NCBI GenBank assembly: GCA_035412805.1
Contig: DAONVO010000002.1
Span: forward strand, 1 to 64,000
Direction of reading: 5' to 3'
Origin: DTU018 sp029550685
Lineage (GTDB): Bacteria > Bacillota > Syntrophomonadia > Syntrophomonadales > Syntrophomonadaceae
Length of the DNA: 64,000 bases
The position numbers were made by a program, and so were the translations under genes. Of the stretch, positions 8,614 to 20,545 are shown in pieces; positions within the stretch are counted from its first letter, which is position 1, and each line of letters begins with the position of its first letter. The notes beneath the pieces were generated by a model. The model made no database searches and was not told the DNA's origin. It was given only the letters and a program-made list of their open reading frames with translations.

Positions 8614-10341
8614 TCAACCCGCTATCGAATATAGTTGAAGCAAGCTTTTAGCCAGATCTTTAAACACCGGAGCAGCGCTCTCAGCTCCTGAGATACCTTC
8701 TTCAACCATAACTACCATCGCCCAACGAGGATTTGAGGCCGGTAGATAACCGCCAAACCAGGTATTGAGAATCTCTTCCTGCTGTTCATTCACCTGACCG
8801 GTTTGACTAGTTCCAGTTTTTCCCGCCATACTTATTTCCGGCAGAGAAGCACTGCGGCCTGTTCCTTCTTCCAGGGTCAAAACCAGCATATGCTGCAGCT
8901 TTCGGGCAGTATCCGCTGATAAAACTTGTTCCGGAGCCGGGAGGTCCGGGTAATGTTTGTGTCCTTGTTCATCAATATAGTGGAGAACTAAGGAGGGAGG
9001 AATCCACTGGCCATCATCGGCTATAGTGGCCAGCAGTGTGGTTAATTGCAAAGGTGTTAACTGCACTCCCTGCTGACCTAGAGCAGCGTTGCCCAACCCC
9101 GCCGGCCCGGGGTAAATGTGGACATAACTGCCAGCATAATAGGGGCCATAACCGACCAGGTTTTCGTCGGTTATATGCAGTTTACCAGTATACTCCTCCA
9201 GGGCTTGACGACCTACCAAACGTGCTATTTCAATAAAAGCCGGGTTACACGAAAAAGCCAAAGCCTGTTCAAAAGTAAGATCACCATGACCTTCTTCCTT
9301 CCAACAGGATATTTCCAGCTGCTCATTAAAGCGATAAGCACCACTGCAGTGAAAAGCGGTGGAGAAATCCACCACCCCTTTATCCAAGGCAGCTGCGGCT
9401 ACCAAAATCTTAAACAGTGAACCGGGATGATAGCTGGTCAGGGCACGGTTCATAAGAGCACTTTCCTGATTAGTACTGATAACCTGGCTTACCTGATAGG
9501 GATTAAAGGTTGGTCGGCTGGCCATGGCCAACACCTGCCGGGTTTTGACATCCATAACTACAACCGCCCCTTTTTTAACCCGTTGATCCATAACTTTTTC
9601 CACCTCGATCTGCACGCGTTTATCGATGGTGAGAACCACCGAACCTTTGCTCTGATCCTGTCGCTGGCGTATTTTATACATCAGACCATTTATGGTTTCA
9701 CCTCTGGCATCCTTAACAGATACCAGTTCCAATGATGAAGGGCTGTTGCTCAATACTTTATCATAAACCCGTTCTATACCCGATAAGCCCCGGGATGCTT
9801 TACTCTGCTCCACTGTACCAATGACATGGGCTAAAAACCCATCTACCGAATAGCGTTTTTGTACCGGAGCTACTACTACACCGGGAATAGCTTGAGTCTG
9901 CAGCCGGGCCACCTGGGAAGACGAAAGGTCAGTGACTAACCTTACGCAAGCTTCTCCAGAGCGGATACTATTCTTAATCTCTTTAGCTGCCTGCTCTTGA
10001 TTCAGTTCCGGTATCAAAACCGCTAATCTTTGCACCAGTCTATTTATCATGGAATCGCCGATTGCCGTATTTTTACCCGAGGGTTGCGCCTGGGCAAAAT
10101 ACTGCCTAGGGAAACAATATAAAGCAGAGGCAGTATGGATACCGGTCAGAGGCTGATGGTTTCGGTCCCAAATGGTACCGCGGTCATATTCTTTCAGTTC
10201 AATTTGCTGACTGCGCATAGCCACCGCTTTGGCAGCTATTTCTGGCCCGCGCACCAGTTGATAAAAGGCAACCAATACCGATAACCCGCTGAATATTATT
10301 AAAAATATGACCATGAGAAGGGTGATACGAAAAGTGTTCAA
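8614..10341 (-). CDS. Class B penicillin-binding protein (transpeptidase)
   Basis: 575 residues, TTG start at 10341 with GGAGGA 6-7 bases upstream. One N-terminal membrane anchor (~6-30) leads to a dimerisation domain, then the transpeptidase. Catalytic motifs are SLFK (in SYHPGSLFKI), SCN (in AFSCNPAFIE) and KTG (in MAGKTGTSQTG). There are no PASTA repeats. It crosslinks peptidoglycan at the outer membrane face. The position after U32/mltG/alaS matches the place of pbpI (yrrR) in Bacillus, suggesting a related sporulation or cell-wall role, but the sequence does not settle which PBP type it is. Confidence 0.9.
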   Translation of the reverse strand: MNTFRITLLMVIFLIIFSGLSVLVAFYQLVRGPEIAAKAVAMRSQQIELKEYDRGTIWDRNHQPLTGIHTASALYCFPRQYFAQAQPSGKNTAIGDSMINRLVQRLAVLIPELNQEQAAKEIKNSIRSGEACVRLVTDLSSSQVARLQTQAIPGVVVAPVQKRYSVDGFLAHVIGTVEQSKASRGLSGIERVYDKVLSNSPSSLELVSVKDARGETINGLMYKIRQRQDQSKGSVVLTIDKRVQIEVEKVMDQRVKKGAVVVMDVKTRQVLAMASRPTFNPYQVSQVISTNQESALMNRALTSYHPGSLFKILVAAAALDKGVVDFSTAFHCSGAYRFNEQLEISCWKEEGHGDLTFEQALAFSCNPAFIEIARLVGRQALEEYTGKLHITDENLVGYGPYYAGSYVHIYPGPAGLGNAALGQQGVQLTPLQLTTLLATIADDGQWIPPSLVLHYIDEQGHKHYPDLPAPEQVLSADTARKLQHMLVLTLEEGTGRSASLPEISMAGKTGTSQTGQVNEQQEEILNTWFGGYLPASNPRWAMVVMVEEGISGAESAAPVFKDLAKSLLQLYSIAG

Positions 10342-10392
10342 GGTAACTCCTCCAGCCAGACTTTAACTTAGCATGGACTATGTTACCGGCAG

Positions 10393-10599
10393 TTATTCCT
10401 GAGCTACAATGGTGAGGGAAAAAGGCAGGTTATCCAAAATATCTAAGAGATCAGGCAGTGTATCCGCGGTACCTCGAATCACCACCAGCCCTTGCTGGCG
10501 ATCCAGTGTGGATACAATGCCCAAATGGTCAAAACCCTCAATTAAGCGAGTAAGCATATCAATATCAGCAGGATTTACCTGAGCTACTATATTACTCAT
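10393..10599 (-). CDS. Small DUF4911-like protein
   Basis: 68 residues, beginning MSNIVAQVNPADIDMLTRLI and ending PFSLTIVAQE. Alternating hydrophobic pattern fits a small ACT-like alpha/beta fold. The start overlaps the 3' end of the U32 gene by 8 bases, so it is translationally coupled. Similar small proteins often follow U32 genes in Clostridia (from memory). Function unknown. Confidence 0.7.
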   Translation of the reverse strand: MSNIVAQVNPADIDMLTRLIEGFDHLGIVSTLDRQQGLVVIRGTADTLPDLLDILDNLPFSLTIVAQE

Positions 10600-11848
10600 G
10601 ATTATCTTGCCTCAGTCGATACAGGATGGAATAATTGGCAACAGGCTGATTGAAAGGTATGTAAACATGTTGACAAGCATGACGAGCCCGGTCAATTTCC
10701 TGCCCTTCGCTATCGTATAAATGCTCTAACTGCAAGGAAATGACTCCGGCTTGCGGAGTAAGCAACCACAAAGGATCACCCGGCCCAAAATTAGCCCGTT
10801 GCTCTACTTCTATCCAGCAACGCTTCTCATCGTAACCCTGTACCATCCCGCAAAATTCCGCCCGATCTTGATTTTTATTATTTTCCGGATCCTGAAGATC
10901 AGCATTACGACCATCTATAAAACCGCGGGTAAAGGGACGGGTGGCTACTGCTTGCAGCTGGCTCAGCCAATATTCCAGTTGGGCAGGTTCGCTAAAAGTA
11001 CCGTTCCGGTAATGATCCAGGGCTTCCCGGTAAACCCGGGTAACAACGGCCAGGTAGAGAGGGCTTTTCATACGGCCTTCAATTTTGAAAGCATCTATAC
11101 CGGCCTCTACCAGCCGGGGCAATTGTTCCAATAGGCATAGATCCCGGGAATTCAAAATGTAACTGCCCCGCTGATCTTCATGAATGGGAAAATACTCACC
11201 GGGACGTTTTTCCTCCATCAAGGTATATTTATACCGGCAGGGATGGGCACACTCACCCCGGTTGGCACTGCGACCGGTCATAAATGACGATAAAAGGCAG
11301 CGCCCCGAGTAAGACATGCACATGGCTCCATGGATAAACATCTCAATTTCAAGGCCGGTACGTTCTTTAATAATAATTATCTCATCCAGGCTCAATTCCC
11401 GGGCGGCTACAATGCGGCGAGCTCCCAGGTCGCGATAAAAAGCTGCCGCTTCATAGTTGGTTACATTAGCCTGGGTGCTAATAGTAATGGGGATGGTAGG
11501 AGCATAGCGGCGGGCCAAGCGTATTATTCCCAGATCGGAAATTATCATACCGTCTACCCCGATTTCCTCCAGTTTTTCCAGGTAAGCCGGCAAATCTTTG
11601 AGGTCTTCATTGTGAGCTAATATATTAACCGTTATATATACCCGTTTGCCCAGCTGGCGAGCATAGTCTACCCCGGTCTGCAATTCCTGGAGACTTAAAT
11701 TCCCGGCATAAGCTCTGAGACTATATTGGTATCCGCCGGCATATACTGCATCAGCCCCAAAAATAACAGCTGTATATAATTTTTCCAGATCACCGGCTGG
11801 CAGAACCAGTTCCGGCAGCTTATTGACCTGTATACTAGTATCAATCAA
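10592..11848 (-). CDS. Peptidase U32 family protein (RlhA/YrrO type)
   Basis: 418 residues. The U32 signature is seen at EMFIHGAMCMSYSGRCLLSS, followed by GECAHPCRYKY, giving the conserved cysteines expected to bind an Fe-S cluster. The N-terminus LPAGDLEKLYTAVIFGADAVYAGG is the family's TIM-barrel start. Some members hydroxylate 23S rRNA or take part in prenyl-quinone hydroxylation rather than acting as proteases, so the peptidase label is historic. It overlaps mltG by 8 bases upstream and DUF4911 downstream; all are cotranscribed. Confidence 0.88.
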   Translation of the reverse strand: MIDTSIQVNKLPELVLPAGDLEKLYTAVIFGADAVYAGGYQYSLRAYAGNLSLQELQTGVDYARQLGKRVYITVNILAHNEDLKDLPAYLEKLEEIGVDGMIISDLGIIRLARRYAPTIPITISTQANVTNYEAAAFYRDLGARRIVAARELSLDEIIIIKERTGLEIEMFIHGAMCMSYSGRCLLSSFMTGRSANRGECAHPCRYKYTLMEEKRPGEYFPIHEDQRGSYILNSRDLCLLEQLPRLVEAGIDAFKIEGRMKSPLYLAVVTRVYREALDHYRNGTFSEPAQLEYWLSQLQAVATRPFTRGFIDGRNADLQDPENNKNQDRAEFCGMVQGYDEKRCWIEVEQRANFGPGDPLWLLTPQAGVISLQLEHLYDSEGQEIDRARHACQHVYIPFNQPVANYSILYRLRQDNHE

Positions 11849-12875
11849 TATATCGCCCCTTGGCTATTAAGTGATCTTGGTAAGTGACTGAAAATTGATG
11901 GCTGCCATCTCCCCGTGCCACATAATATAAAAAGTTGTGCTTCTGAGGATGTACAGCAGCTTCCAGGCTGGCCAGGCCAGGGTTGGCGATGGGACCGGGG
12001 GGCAAACCGGGATTCTTATAGGTGTTATAAGGATCATCAACCTCTAAATCCGCATAGGTTAGTGTTTCCTTATGATTGGGCAAACAATACAGAATAGTGG
12101 CATCAATTTGGAGCAGCATTCCCCGGGCCAGGCGATTATATATTACTCCGGATATAACCTCCCGTTCAGAGCTTACCTGGGCTTCTCTTTCAATTAATGA
12201 AGCCAGAGTAACCACTTCGTTAACAGTCAACCCAGTGTCAGCGGCATCAGAAGCCAGATTATCCTGCCAAATCTTATCGAAGGTGGCCAACATGTGCTGG
12301 ATCATTTCCTGAGCGGTTATATCATCAGGAATTATATAGGTATCTGGAAACAAGAATCCCTCTAGAGGATTCTTTACCTGGGCCGAAGCGCCTTCTAAAA
12401 AAGTGAAAGCATAATCAGCTTGCAGGGCTTCCTCCCACTCCTCACGGGTAAAGAGACCCTTTTTCACAAACAGGTCGCCAATCTGAGCTACCGTATAACC
12501 TTCAGGGATTGTAATGGTCTGGGTTACCACTGCTCCCCGGGCTATAGCCCCAGCAATATCGGCCAGGGATTGGCTGCGCTTAAACATATAATGGCCAGCT
12601 TTCAGCTGGCTGTCCAACCCTTCTTTGCGGCAATAGGATAAAAAGGCTCTCTGGCTGCGAATCAATCCTTCTTTTTCCAATAACTCTGCTATTTCCCGGG
12701 CAGTACTGGCTGCAGGTATGCGTACCTCTATAGGTTGGTGATCATTAGGATCTACGGGTGCATACTGCTGGTTGAAAAAAGCATAACCCATCAAGGTTAC
12801 GCATATTAACAGCAATAAGGATAGCAAAATAACAGGCCGACGTTTAGTAAATCTTTTTATCGAGATTTCACTCAT
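11841..12875 (-). CDS. mltG: Endolytic murein transglycosylase MltG
   Basis: 344 residues. It cuts nascent glycan strands and sets their length, anchored in the membrane. I start at the ATG at 12875 (AGGAG 6 bases upstream); a longer frame from 12926 lacks a ribosome-binding site. A single membrane segment (~15-35) is followed by a LysM-like and a YceG domain. The catalytic Glu is in VTLASLIEREAQ, and YNTYKNPGLPPGPIANPG is the family C-terminal motif. The start overlaps the VanW gene end by 8 bases. Confidence 0.93.
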   Translation of the reverse strand: MSEISIKRFTKRRPVILLSLLLLICVTLMGYAFFNQQYAPVDPNDHQPIEVRIPAASTAREIAELLEKEGLIRSQRAFLSYCRKEGLDSQLKAGHYMFKRSQSLADIAGAIARGAVVTQTITIPEGYTVAQIGDLFVKKGLFTREEWEEALQADYAFTFLEGASAQVKNPLEGFLFPDTYIIPDDITAQEMIQHMLATFDKIWQDNLASDAADTGLTVNEVVTLASLIEREAQVSSEREVISGVIYNRLARGMLLQIDATILYCLPNHKETLTYADLEVDDPYNTYKNPGLPPGPIANPGLASLEAAVHPQKHNFLYYVARGDGSHQFSVTYQDHLIAKGRYID

Positions 12876-14349
12876 ATCCTTCTCCTGAGTCTGAAGGGAC
12901 CTGGTATTCTGTCCCTGGCGATTCATCGCCGAAATCGTAATTCTCTATGTCAACCGTGGTAATATCATCCTGGTAATCTTGGGGCATATCGGCAAAGTCC
13001 AAGGGTGTACTCAGCTTCGGCCCGGTATATATGAGAGTATGCAAGGGATTATAATAATCAGTAGCCAGCTGAACCTGCTGGGCAAGATCACCATTTTCAT
13101 CGAAAACCCGCTTAAAAGATCGGGCCACATATCCAGGGAATCCCTTAACCTCAATCTTTTCCTCACCCGGTTGCAAGGCCGGATTCTCCTGCCGGATTTC
13201 CTGAAAAGGTATTACTTTATCTATAACACTGCTAACCTCAACTCGTTTTTTATTGCTCAGGTGACCGTAAAGAGTAACAGTCAGCCGTCCCCCTCCGGTA
13301 GCAGTATGAATATAGATAGGATGACCGGTATTATTCTTAAATCGGAAATCCTGAATCCCATAAGCAACTGTTGCATCCAGACCAACCGGGACATAGGCCA
13401 CAGCTAAAGCATGATTGTGACGCTCCACTACTTCCAGATCTGCTAGCAGTACTGCATTATATAAGGTAGAAGATACCTGGCATATGCCGCCACCCACACC
13501 GGGTTCGAACCTGCCGCTGACTATCACCATAGCATCCCGGTAGCCAGTCTCAAAACTCCTGGCTCCCACAGTCTGGTTAAAGGAAAAGATTTCTCCGGGT
13601 TTGATAACCCGCCCGTTGATAGCTGTAGCCGCTCTAGTTAAATTATGGGTTCGGTCCACTTCGCCACTGTTATACCAGGTGCTGTATGAAGACAGTTCCC
13701 CCATTACCTGCAGGTCTGCCTCGCTTATCGTAGGATAAACCTTATCAATCACAATAGGTATTCTAAGCTCATCTAAGGTCGACCAATTCTTAGGCATTCT
13801 TTCCCAGGTAGCCTCAATATTTACCTGTTTCCCATCCTTACCTGGCACGACTACCAGTCCTTCGGTCCGGTCAACTTCCAGTCTTGGATTTTCTGGCGGC
13901 TGGCCCAGTAGTTCGTTCCATTCTTCTGCCAGTTTCTCCAGGATAACCTGGTTGTATTTAATGGGCGGAGCATAAGCAATCTGCTGAGATCCGTCCAGGT
14001 TAAGCAACTTAGAACGAATGCTGCGTTTTTGTTCTTGCTGCCATATTTCATCAACAGCTTGGTTGATATCTACTTTTTCAGCAAGTTCACCCAAAGTAGT
14101 GAGATGGTTGAAGTCCTGGTAGTAAAAAGTCACGGGAGTTCGGTACAAATCATAAAGATGGGCCTCTATTTCTGCAGCTGCTTGGTTTCTGTCCTGACCT
14201 CCCACCGGTACCGAAGCAATAGCCACACCGGGCAGGAAATAGTCGGTATGGCAGAAAAATTGGTAGAAATAGAGCGTTAGAGCCGCGGTTATGCCGGCAG
14301 TAATTACTAAAAAATAAACCAGCCCTCTTTTTATTTTGTCACCAACCAA
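12868..14349 (-). CDS. VanW/YoaR family envelope protein with peptidoglycan-binding-like domain
   Basis: 493 residues. N-terminal membrane anchor (~10-30), a PG_binding_4-like region (~60-200), a VanW domain (~215-370; motifs NGRVIKPGEIFSFNQTVG and GGGICQVSSTLYNAVL) and a C-terminal G5-like stretch (VEVSSVIDKVIPFQEIRQEN). Such proteins are exported and associate with the wall; the enzymatic role of VanW is not known. It is placed directly before mltG with overlapping codons, which suggests a joint role in wall assembly. Confidence 0.87.
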   Translation of the reverse strand: MVGDKIKRGLVYFLVITAGITAALTLYFYQFFCHTDYFLPGVAIASVPVGGQDRNQAAAEIEAHLYDLYRTPVTFYYQDFNHLTTLGELAEKVDINQAVDEIWQQEQKRSIRSKLLNLDGSQQIAYAPPIKYNQVILEKLAEEWNELLGQPPENPRLEVDRTEGLVVVPGKDGKQVNIEATWERMPKNWSTLDELRIPIVIDKVYPTISEADLQVMGELSSYSTWYNSGEVDRTHNLTRAATAINGRVIKPGEIFSFNQTVGARSFETGYRDAMVIVSGRFEPGVGGGICQVSSTLYNAVLLADLEVVERHNHALAVAYVPVGLDATVAYGIQDFRFKNNTGHPIYIHTATGGGRLTVTLYGHLSNKKRVEVSSVIDKVIPFQEIRQENPALQPGEEKIEVKGFPGYVARSFKRVFDENGDLAQQVQLATDYYNPLHTLIYTGPKLSTPLDFADMPQDYQDDITTVDIENYDFGDESPGTEYQVPSDSGEGYE

Positions 14350-14443
14350 GTATTACTACCCCCACAACTTCGCAATGTAGTGCCAGCTATTCCTCTTCCC
14401 CTATTATACGACATAAGGGTACACATTCTATCAACAGTTTTCA

Positions 14444-14483
14444 AGAAAAAAACAGGGTAAAAGCCGCAGCTTCTCCCCTGTTT
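14444..14483 (-). terminator. Intrinsic terminator of the alaS-ruvX-DUF1292 run
   Basis: On the minus strand AAACAGGGG, a loop, then CCCTGTTTTTTT. It follows the DUF1292 stop by about 10 bases and separates this group from the VanW-mltG operon. Confidence 0.75.
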
Positions 14484-14491
14484 AACTATGT

Positions 14492-14788
14492 TTAGAGTTC
14501 TTCCGATTCTACCAGTTCCTGCCAGGCATCAGCTACGCGTTCCCATTCTTCGTCATCTTCTATGTCGCTTAAAAACTCGTTACCTTCCTCATCATAAACC
14601 ACTTTGAGAATGATAACTTCCACTTCTTCATCTTCTGACTGTTCTTCCTCTTCTAGGGGAATTAATACCCGGTACACATCCTGCTCAATTTCAAGTTCCG
14701 CCAGCAGTTCAAACTGATGTTCTACTCCTTCATCATCTACCAGAACCAAGATAGGATACTCTTCGTCAAATATTTCTTCATTGGTCAT
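14492..14788 (-). CDS. DUF1292 family protein (YrzB-like)
   Basis: 98 residues, strongly acidic (runs such as EEEEQSEDEEVE). The core reads YPILVLVDDEGVEHQFELLAELE and RVLIPLEEE, as in DUF1292. In Firmicutes this gene regularly follows ireB (yrzL) and ruvX (yrrK), as it does here. No function is established. Confidence 0.88.
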   Translation of the reverse strand: MTNEEIFDEEYPILVLVDDEGVEHQFELLAELEIEQDVYRVLIPLEEEEQSEDEEVEVIILKVVYDEEGNEFLSDIEDDEEWERVADAWQELVESEEL

Positions 14789-14836
14789 TGCTTCACCTCA
14801 TTTCGCAAACTAGTCCCATTCTAATATTTACCTGCT

Positions 14837-15265
14837 TTACTTGTCAAACTTCTGATTTGCAGCAGCATCCAGGTACCCTTGCAGAATATGAACCGCTGCC
14901 ACCTTGTCGATAACCTGTTTGCGCCTGCGCCTGGACATGTCAGCTTCCAGAAGAATGCGTTCGGCACTGCGGGTAGTAAGCCTTTCATCCCAGTACACGA
15001 CAGGTAACCCAGTACGATCCTGCAAGCTACGGGCAAATTCCTGTATTTCCTCTGCTTTAGGGCCCAGTGTTCCGTTCATGTTGCGGGGAAGCCCTATCAC
15101 CAACAGCTGGCATTCCAACTGCTGGCACAATTCCTGCAGACTAGCCAAGTCATTATTAAGAGTGGTACGCTTCAGCACTGAATGCCCTTGAGCAGTCCAT
15201 CCTAACGGGTCGCTGACCGCAATACCGATACGTTTTTCTCCCACGTCTAAGCCCATTATTCTCAT
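14837..15265 (-). CDS. ruvX: Holliday junction resolvase-like RuvX (YqgF/YrrK)
   Basis: 142 residues from the ATG at 15265 (GAAGGT upstream), the normal family size; a longer frame to 15313 adds non-family residues. RNase H-like fold with the acidic residues in MGLDVGEKRIGIAVSD, YWDERLTT and the C-terminal VAAVHILQGYLD. It is implicated in 16S rRNA 5'-end processing or junction resolution. Middle of the conserved alaS-ireB-ruvX-DUF1292 order. Confidence 0.93.
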   Translation of the reverse strand: MRIMGLDVGEKRIGIAVSDPLGWTAQGHSVLKRTTLNNDLASLQELCQQLECQLLVIGLPRNMNGTLGPKAEEIQEFARSLQDRTGLPVVYWDERLTTRSAERILLEADMSRRRRKQVIDKVAAVHILQGYLDAAANQKFDK

Positions 15266-15342
15266 AAAAGTACCTTCATATACCTCATTGACTGTCATGC
15301 ACGTATAGCTCAACAGCCCCAGTTTGATGGGGCTGTTGCTGG

Positions 15343-15597
15343 TTACTGCTGCAGGTAGTTCTTTAATAAAACTTCTAAAACTTCGTCTCGCTCAATTTTA
15401 CATATGAGATGACGTGCATCATTATGACTAGTTATGTAGGCGGGGTCGCCGGATATCATATAGCCAACCAATTGATTAATGGGATTATAGCCCTTTTCTT
15501 CTAGGGCCCGGTATACCTGCTGCAAAATAGCTCGTATCTTTTCTTCACTATCGCGATCCAGCTTAAAGCTAACTGTTTCGCCTGGTCCTTGAGGCAT
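15343..15597 (-). CDS. IreB family regulatory phosphoprotein (UPF0297)
   Basis: 84 residues from the ATG at 15597 with AAGGAGG 8 bases upstream; the upstream in-frame GTG is too close to that site. The protein begins [14 protein letters not shown] and contains the family segment [20 protein letters not shown]. In Enterococcus IreB is phosphorylated by the Ser/Thr kinase IreK and affects cephalosporin resistance. It is next to ruvX and alaS as in other Firmicutes. Confidence 0.92.
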   Translation of the reverse strand: MPQGPGETVSFKLDRDSEEKIRAILQQVYRALEEKGYNPINQLVGYMISGDPAYITSHNDARHLICKIERDEVLEVLLKNYLQQ

Positions 15598-15651
15598 GTC
15601 CAACACCTCCTTGATACCAAGTTTCTACGTTTCCGGCCGGTTATCCTTTGT

Positions 15652-18342
<2,691 letters not shown>

Positions 18343-18372
18343 CTATAAGGATGTGTCAATTGCACTGGCGTA

Positions 18373-19392
18373 TTACTTGACTAATTTTTGGTACAACCAG
18401 CTTGTAAACACTTTCAAGGCAGCGGCCAGGGGTACCGCAAACAGCATACCCCAAATGCCCAGCAGCTTGCCTCCAGACAGCAAAGCAAATACTATAACCA
18501 GCGGGTGCAACCCCAATTTGTCGCCAATAATCTTTGGCGTGATCAAGCCGCTCTCCACCTGCTGAATAGCAAATACAGCCACAGCCATATAAAGAGCGAG
18601 CCGCCAGGAATCGGTTAAAGCTACGGCTACAGCGGGAACTGCCCCCAGAAATGCTCCGAAATATGGAATCAGATTGGTTACCCCAGACAAAATCCCCAGC
18701 ATTAGCGGAAATTTTACCCCCAGCAAAAACGCTGCCAAGCCTACCATCACTCCTACAAAACTGGCCACCAGCAAATAACCTTTGCAAAACTCTATCAATA
18801 CTTCATCAATAGAAGAAAACAGTTCCACCGCCTCACGGCGGCCCCGGGGGGAAAACAATTTAAGAATATTATCACGGATTCTCTCCCAGTCCACCAGAAT
18901 GTAAAAAGCTAATATGGGCGAAAAGATAATAGCCAGTATTTTGCCTAAAAAACTGTACAGACCTCCTACAAAAGCTTGCAAAGCTTTGTATACATACTCG
19001 TTTACCCGGGATACATTTTCGTTAATAATCTCTCCCAAGCGCATCGGCATATCCAGCTTCTGCAGACGCTCGGCCATATTTTGCGCCTCGCCGGCATAAT
19101 GAGGGATCATCTGGGCCATATCCGCGAGTTCCCCAATCATGCCCGGCAGGGCAAAAGATAAAAATACACCTCCTACCAGTAAAATCAGCACATAGAGAAG
19201 AATAATTGCCCATACTCGTTTAAGCCCTTGCTTTTCTATGAAGCGCATCGGCCTGTACAGCAAGTAAGCCAGAAGACCACCCACAATAAAAGGAGTGGTT
19301 ACATCCCGTACTTGATATAAAAAGTAAATGGTGGCTGCAGCAACCACCAGGACAAAAAACCAACGGCTTAAACGTGTGCTATTAAACTCCAA
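18373..19392 (-). CDS. AI-2E family transporter (YrrI-like permease)
   Basis: 339 residues with about 7-8 membrane helices; TTG start with GAGGTAG upstream. Family features include the N-terminal pair of helices, a central soluble segment with a coil (ELADMAQMIPHYAGEAQNMAERL) and the conserved GVTNLIPYFGAFLGAVPA. Members export AI-2-like molecules or act as Na+/H+ antiporters, so substrate is not assigned. The place upstream of alaS matches yrrI of Bacillus. Confidence 0.88.
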   Translation of the reverse strand: MEFNSTRLSRWFFVLVVAAATIYFLYQVRDVTTPFIVGGLLAYLLYRPMRFIEKQGLKRVWAIILLYVLILLVGGVFLSFALPGMIGELADMAQMIPHYAGEAQNMAERLQKLDMPMRLGEIINENVSRVNEYVYKALQAFVGGLYSFLGKILAIIFSPILAFYILVDWERIRDNILKLFSPRGRREAVELFSSIDEVLIEFCKGYLLVASFVGVMVGLAAFLLGVKFPLMLGILSGVTNLIPYFGAFLGAVPAVAVALTDSWRLALYMAVAVFAIQQVESGLITPKIIGDKLGLHPLVIVFALLSGGKLLGIWGMLFAVPLAAALKVFTSWLYQKLVK

Positions 19393-19397
19393 AGCAA

Positions 19398-19577
19398 CTA
19401 CCTCTTCAGTATTCTTTCGGCTGTACCTCCGATATCATTAACCACATCCATCGCCCGTCTTGACTTAGCTTTTATTTGACGGGTCCGCTGCTTTACCTGT
19501 CCTTCATTGTTCACATAATACAGGGTGGCGGTTACACCCAGTATGGCTCCCAGCAGCAGGGCTGACCATTCCCTCAT
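19398..19577 (-). CDS. Small single-pass membrane protein (59 aa)
   Basis: A 59-residue frame with ATG at 19577 and GGAGGTGG upstream. It begins MREWSALLLGAILGVTATLY, a single membrane helix, then a basic, coiled tail (KQRTRQIKAKSRRAMDVV). The layout resembles YtxH-like small proteins. It ends 6 bases before the permease start, so the two are cotranscribed. Confidence 0.72.
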   Translation of the reverse strand: MREWSALLLGAILGVTATLYYVNNEGQVKQRTRQIKAKSRRAMDVVNDIGGTAERILKR

Positions 19578-19590
19578 GGTTCCACCTCCG

Positions 19591-19767
19591 TTACATTAAT
19601 TCCGATGAACGTTCCATGGCAATCAAAGTACCATCTTCAGCTACTTCATAAAGGTTCACCTTACCGCGGTTATAATTAAACTCCATAAAGCAGTTCCAGC
19701 AATAGTACTGGTCACTTCCTACTTTGCCAACCTGCAGGCCCCGGCATACAGGACAACGAGTAATCAC
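19591..19767 (-). CDS. Small zinc-ribbon protein (58 aa)
   Basis: 58 residues from a GTG at 19767 with GGAGG about 9 bases upstream; the GTG overlaps the stop of the PRC-barrel gene (GTGA), a sign of coupled translation. Two CxxC pairs (CPVC and CWNC) about 15 residues apart form a likely zinc ribbon, followed by a short beta-rich tail. It may bind nucleic acid or protein; no family name is assigned. Confidence 0.7.
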   Translation of the reverse strand: MITRCPVCRGLQVGKVGSDQYYCWNCFMEFNYNRGKVNLYEVAEDGTLIAMERSSELM

Positions 19768-20234
19768 TTTAAATTTCCTCCTTGCTCTTCTATTAAGCCA
19801 CTGCTATAGCTTTTCCAGTTCACCTGTTCAACAGGAATCTGGCTGCGGCCCTGCAAAATATCACTTAGTATTCCGGCAGACACTTCAATTTCTCTCACCT
19901 GCTGATCACCGGACAGCAAAAAATCGCTGACTACCCCTATTTCCTTGCCTTCTGCATCGTAAATACTGTCACCTAATTTTTTCTGATATATCGATAATTC
20001 TTCCCCGTGCTGGTAAGATTTAATACTATTCAAATCATGGATAATAACGGATTCAGGAGTGAGTATCAGATCTTTGGCCTTTACCATACCGGTTCTGTGC
20101 TCATCAGTTTCTACCACTACATAAGCCAAGCGCAGATCATCACCGATTACAGCCCGCTCTACCCGGCCCACGATCTGGGCGGTCGGTTCAAAAAATAGAG
20201 GAAGGTTTTTAATATCTCGTAGCCGTACTCGCAC
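19764..20234 (-). CDS. PRC-barrel domain protein
   Basis: 156 residues from GTG at 20234, with GGAGAGG 6 bases upstream; the frame's first GTG at 20252 overlaps that site and is rejected. Two PRC-barrel-like halves are seen (IVGRVERAVIGDDLRLAYVVV and DSIYDAEGKEIGVVSDFLL). PRC barrels occur in RimM, photosynthetic reaction centres and cell-division proteins. First gene of a small operon with the zinc-ribbon, membrane protein and AI-2E permease. Confidence 0.8.
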   Translation of the reverse strand: MRVRLRDIKNLPLFFEPTAQIVGRVERAVIGDDLRLAYVVVETDEHRTGMVKAKDLILTPESVIIHDLNSIKSYQHGEELSIYQKKLGDSIYDAEGKEIGVVSDFLLSGDQQVREIEVSAGILSDILQGRSQIPVEQVNWKSYSSGLIEEQGGNLK

Positions 20235-20278
20235 TTGTAACCTCTCCTTCACTGCCTTTAAATAGTTTTCTCGCCTAC

Positions 20279-20307
20279 AGAAAAAAAATGCACCGTCAAC
20301 GCGGTGC
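20279..20307 (-). terminator. Intrinsic terminator
   Basis: On the minus strand GCACCG, a short loop and CGGTGC are followed by ATTTTTTTT. It probably ends the mnmA transcript after the repeat region. Confidence 0.65.
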
Positions 20308-20332
20308 TGAGAACGTCAAATAGTACAAAAAT

Positions 20333-20494
20333 TAGATTGCCACGCTTACGGCTCGCTGTATTCGTCGTGAATCAAAGTAGTAGCGGAAACTTAAGTTTCC
20401 GCTACGGTAATCGCTGGTGCGGAAGCTAAAGCTTACGCTACCTCATTTTCACAGCAACTTTAATTGTGTTCACGACCTAGAGGTTTTGAACACA
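20333..20494. repeat. Palindromic repeats and end fragment of the dispersed repeat family
   Basis: The stretch between the terminator and mnmA holds no gene. It contains a perfect 24-base palindrome (20381-20404; arms TAGCGGAAACTT/AAGTTTCCGCTA), an imperfect one around 20418-20441 (GCGGAAGCT...AGCTTACGC), TTTTCACAGCAA at 20446-20457, which is the end sequence of the repeats at 34.3 and 49.2 kb, and a hairpin with TGTGTTC/GAACACA arms (20465-20494). GATTGCCACGC at about 20335 also resembles the tail of the 34 kb copy. It looks like a decayed or internally deleted copy. Confidence 0.6.
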
Positions 20495-20545
20495 TCAGGG
20501 GGCCCCGAAGGGAGTTTAATTTATGCTTAAGTCCTTAATTTATGT

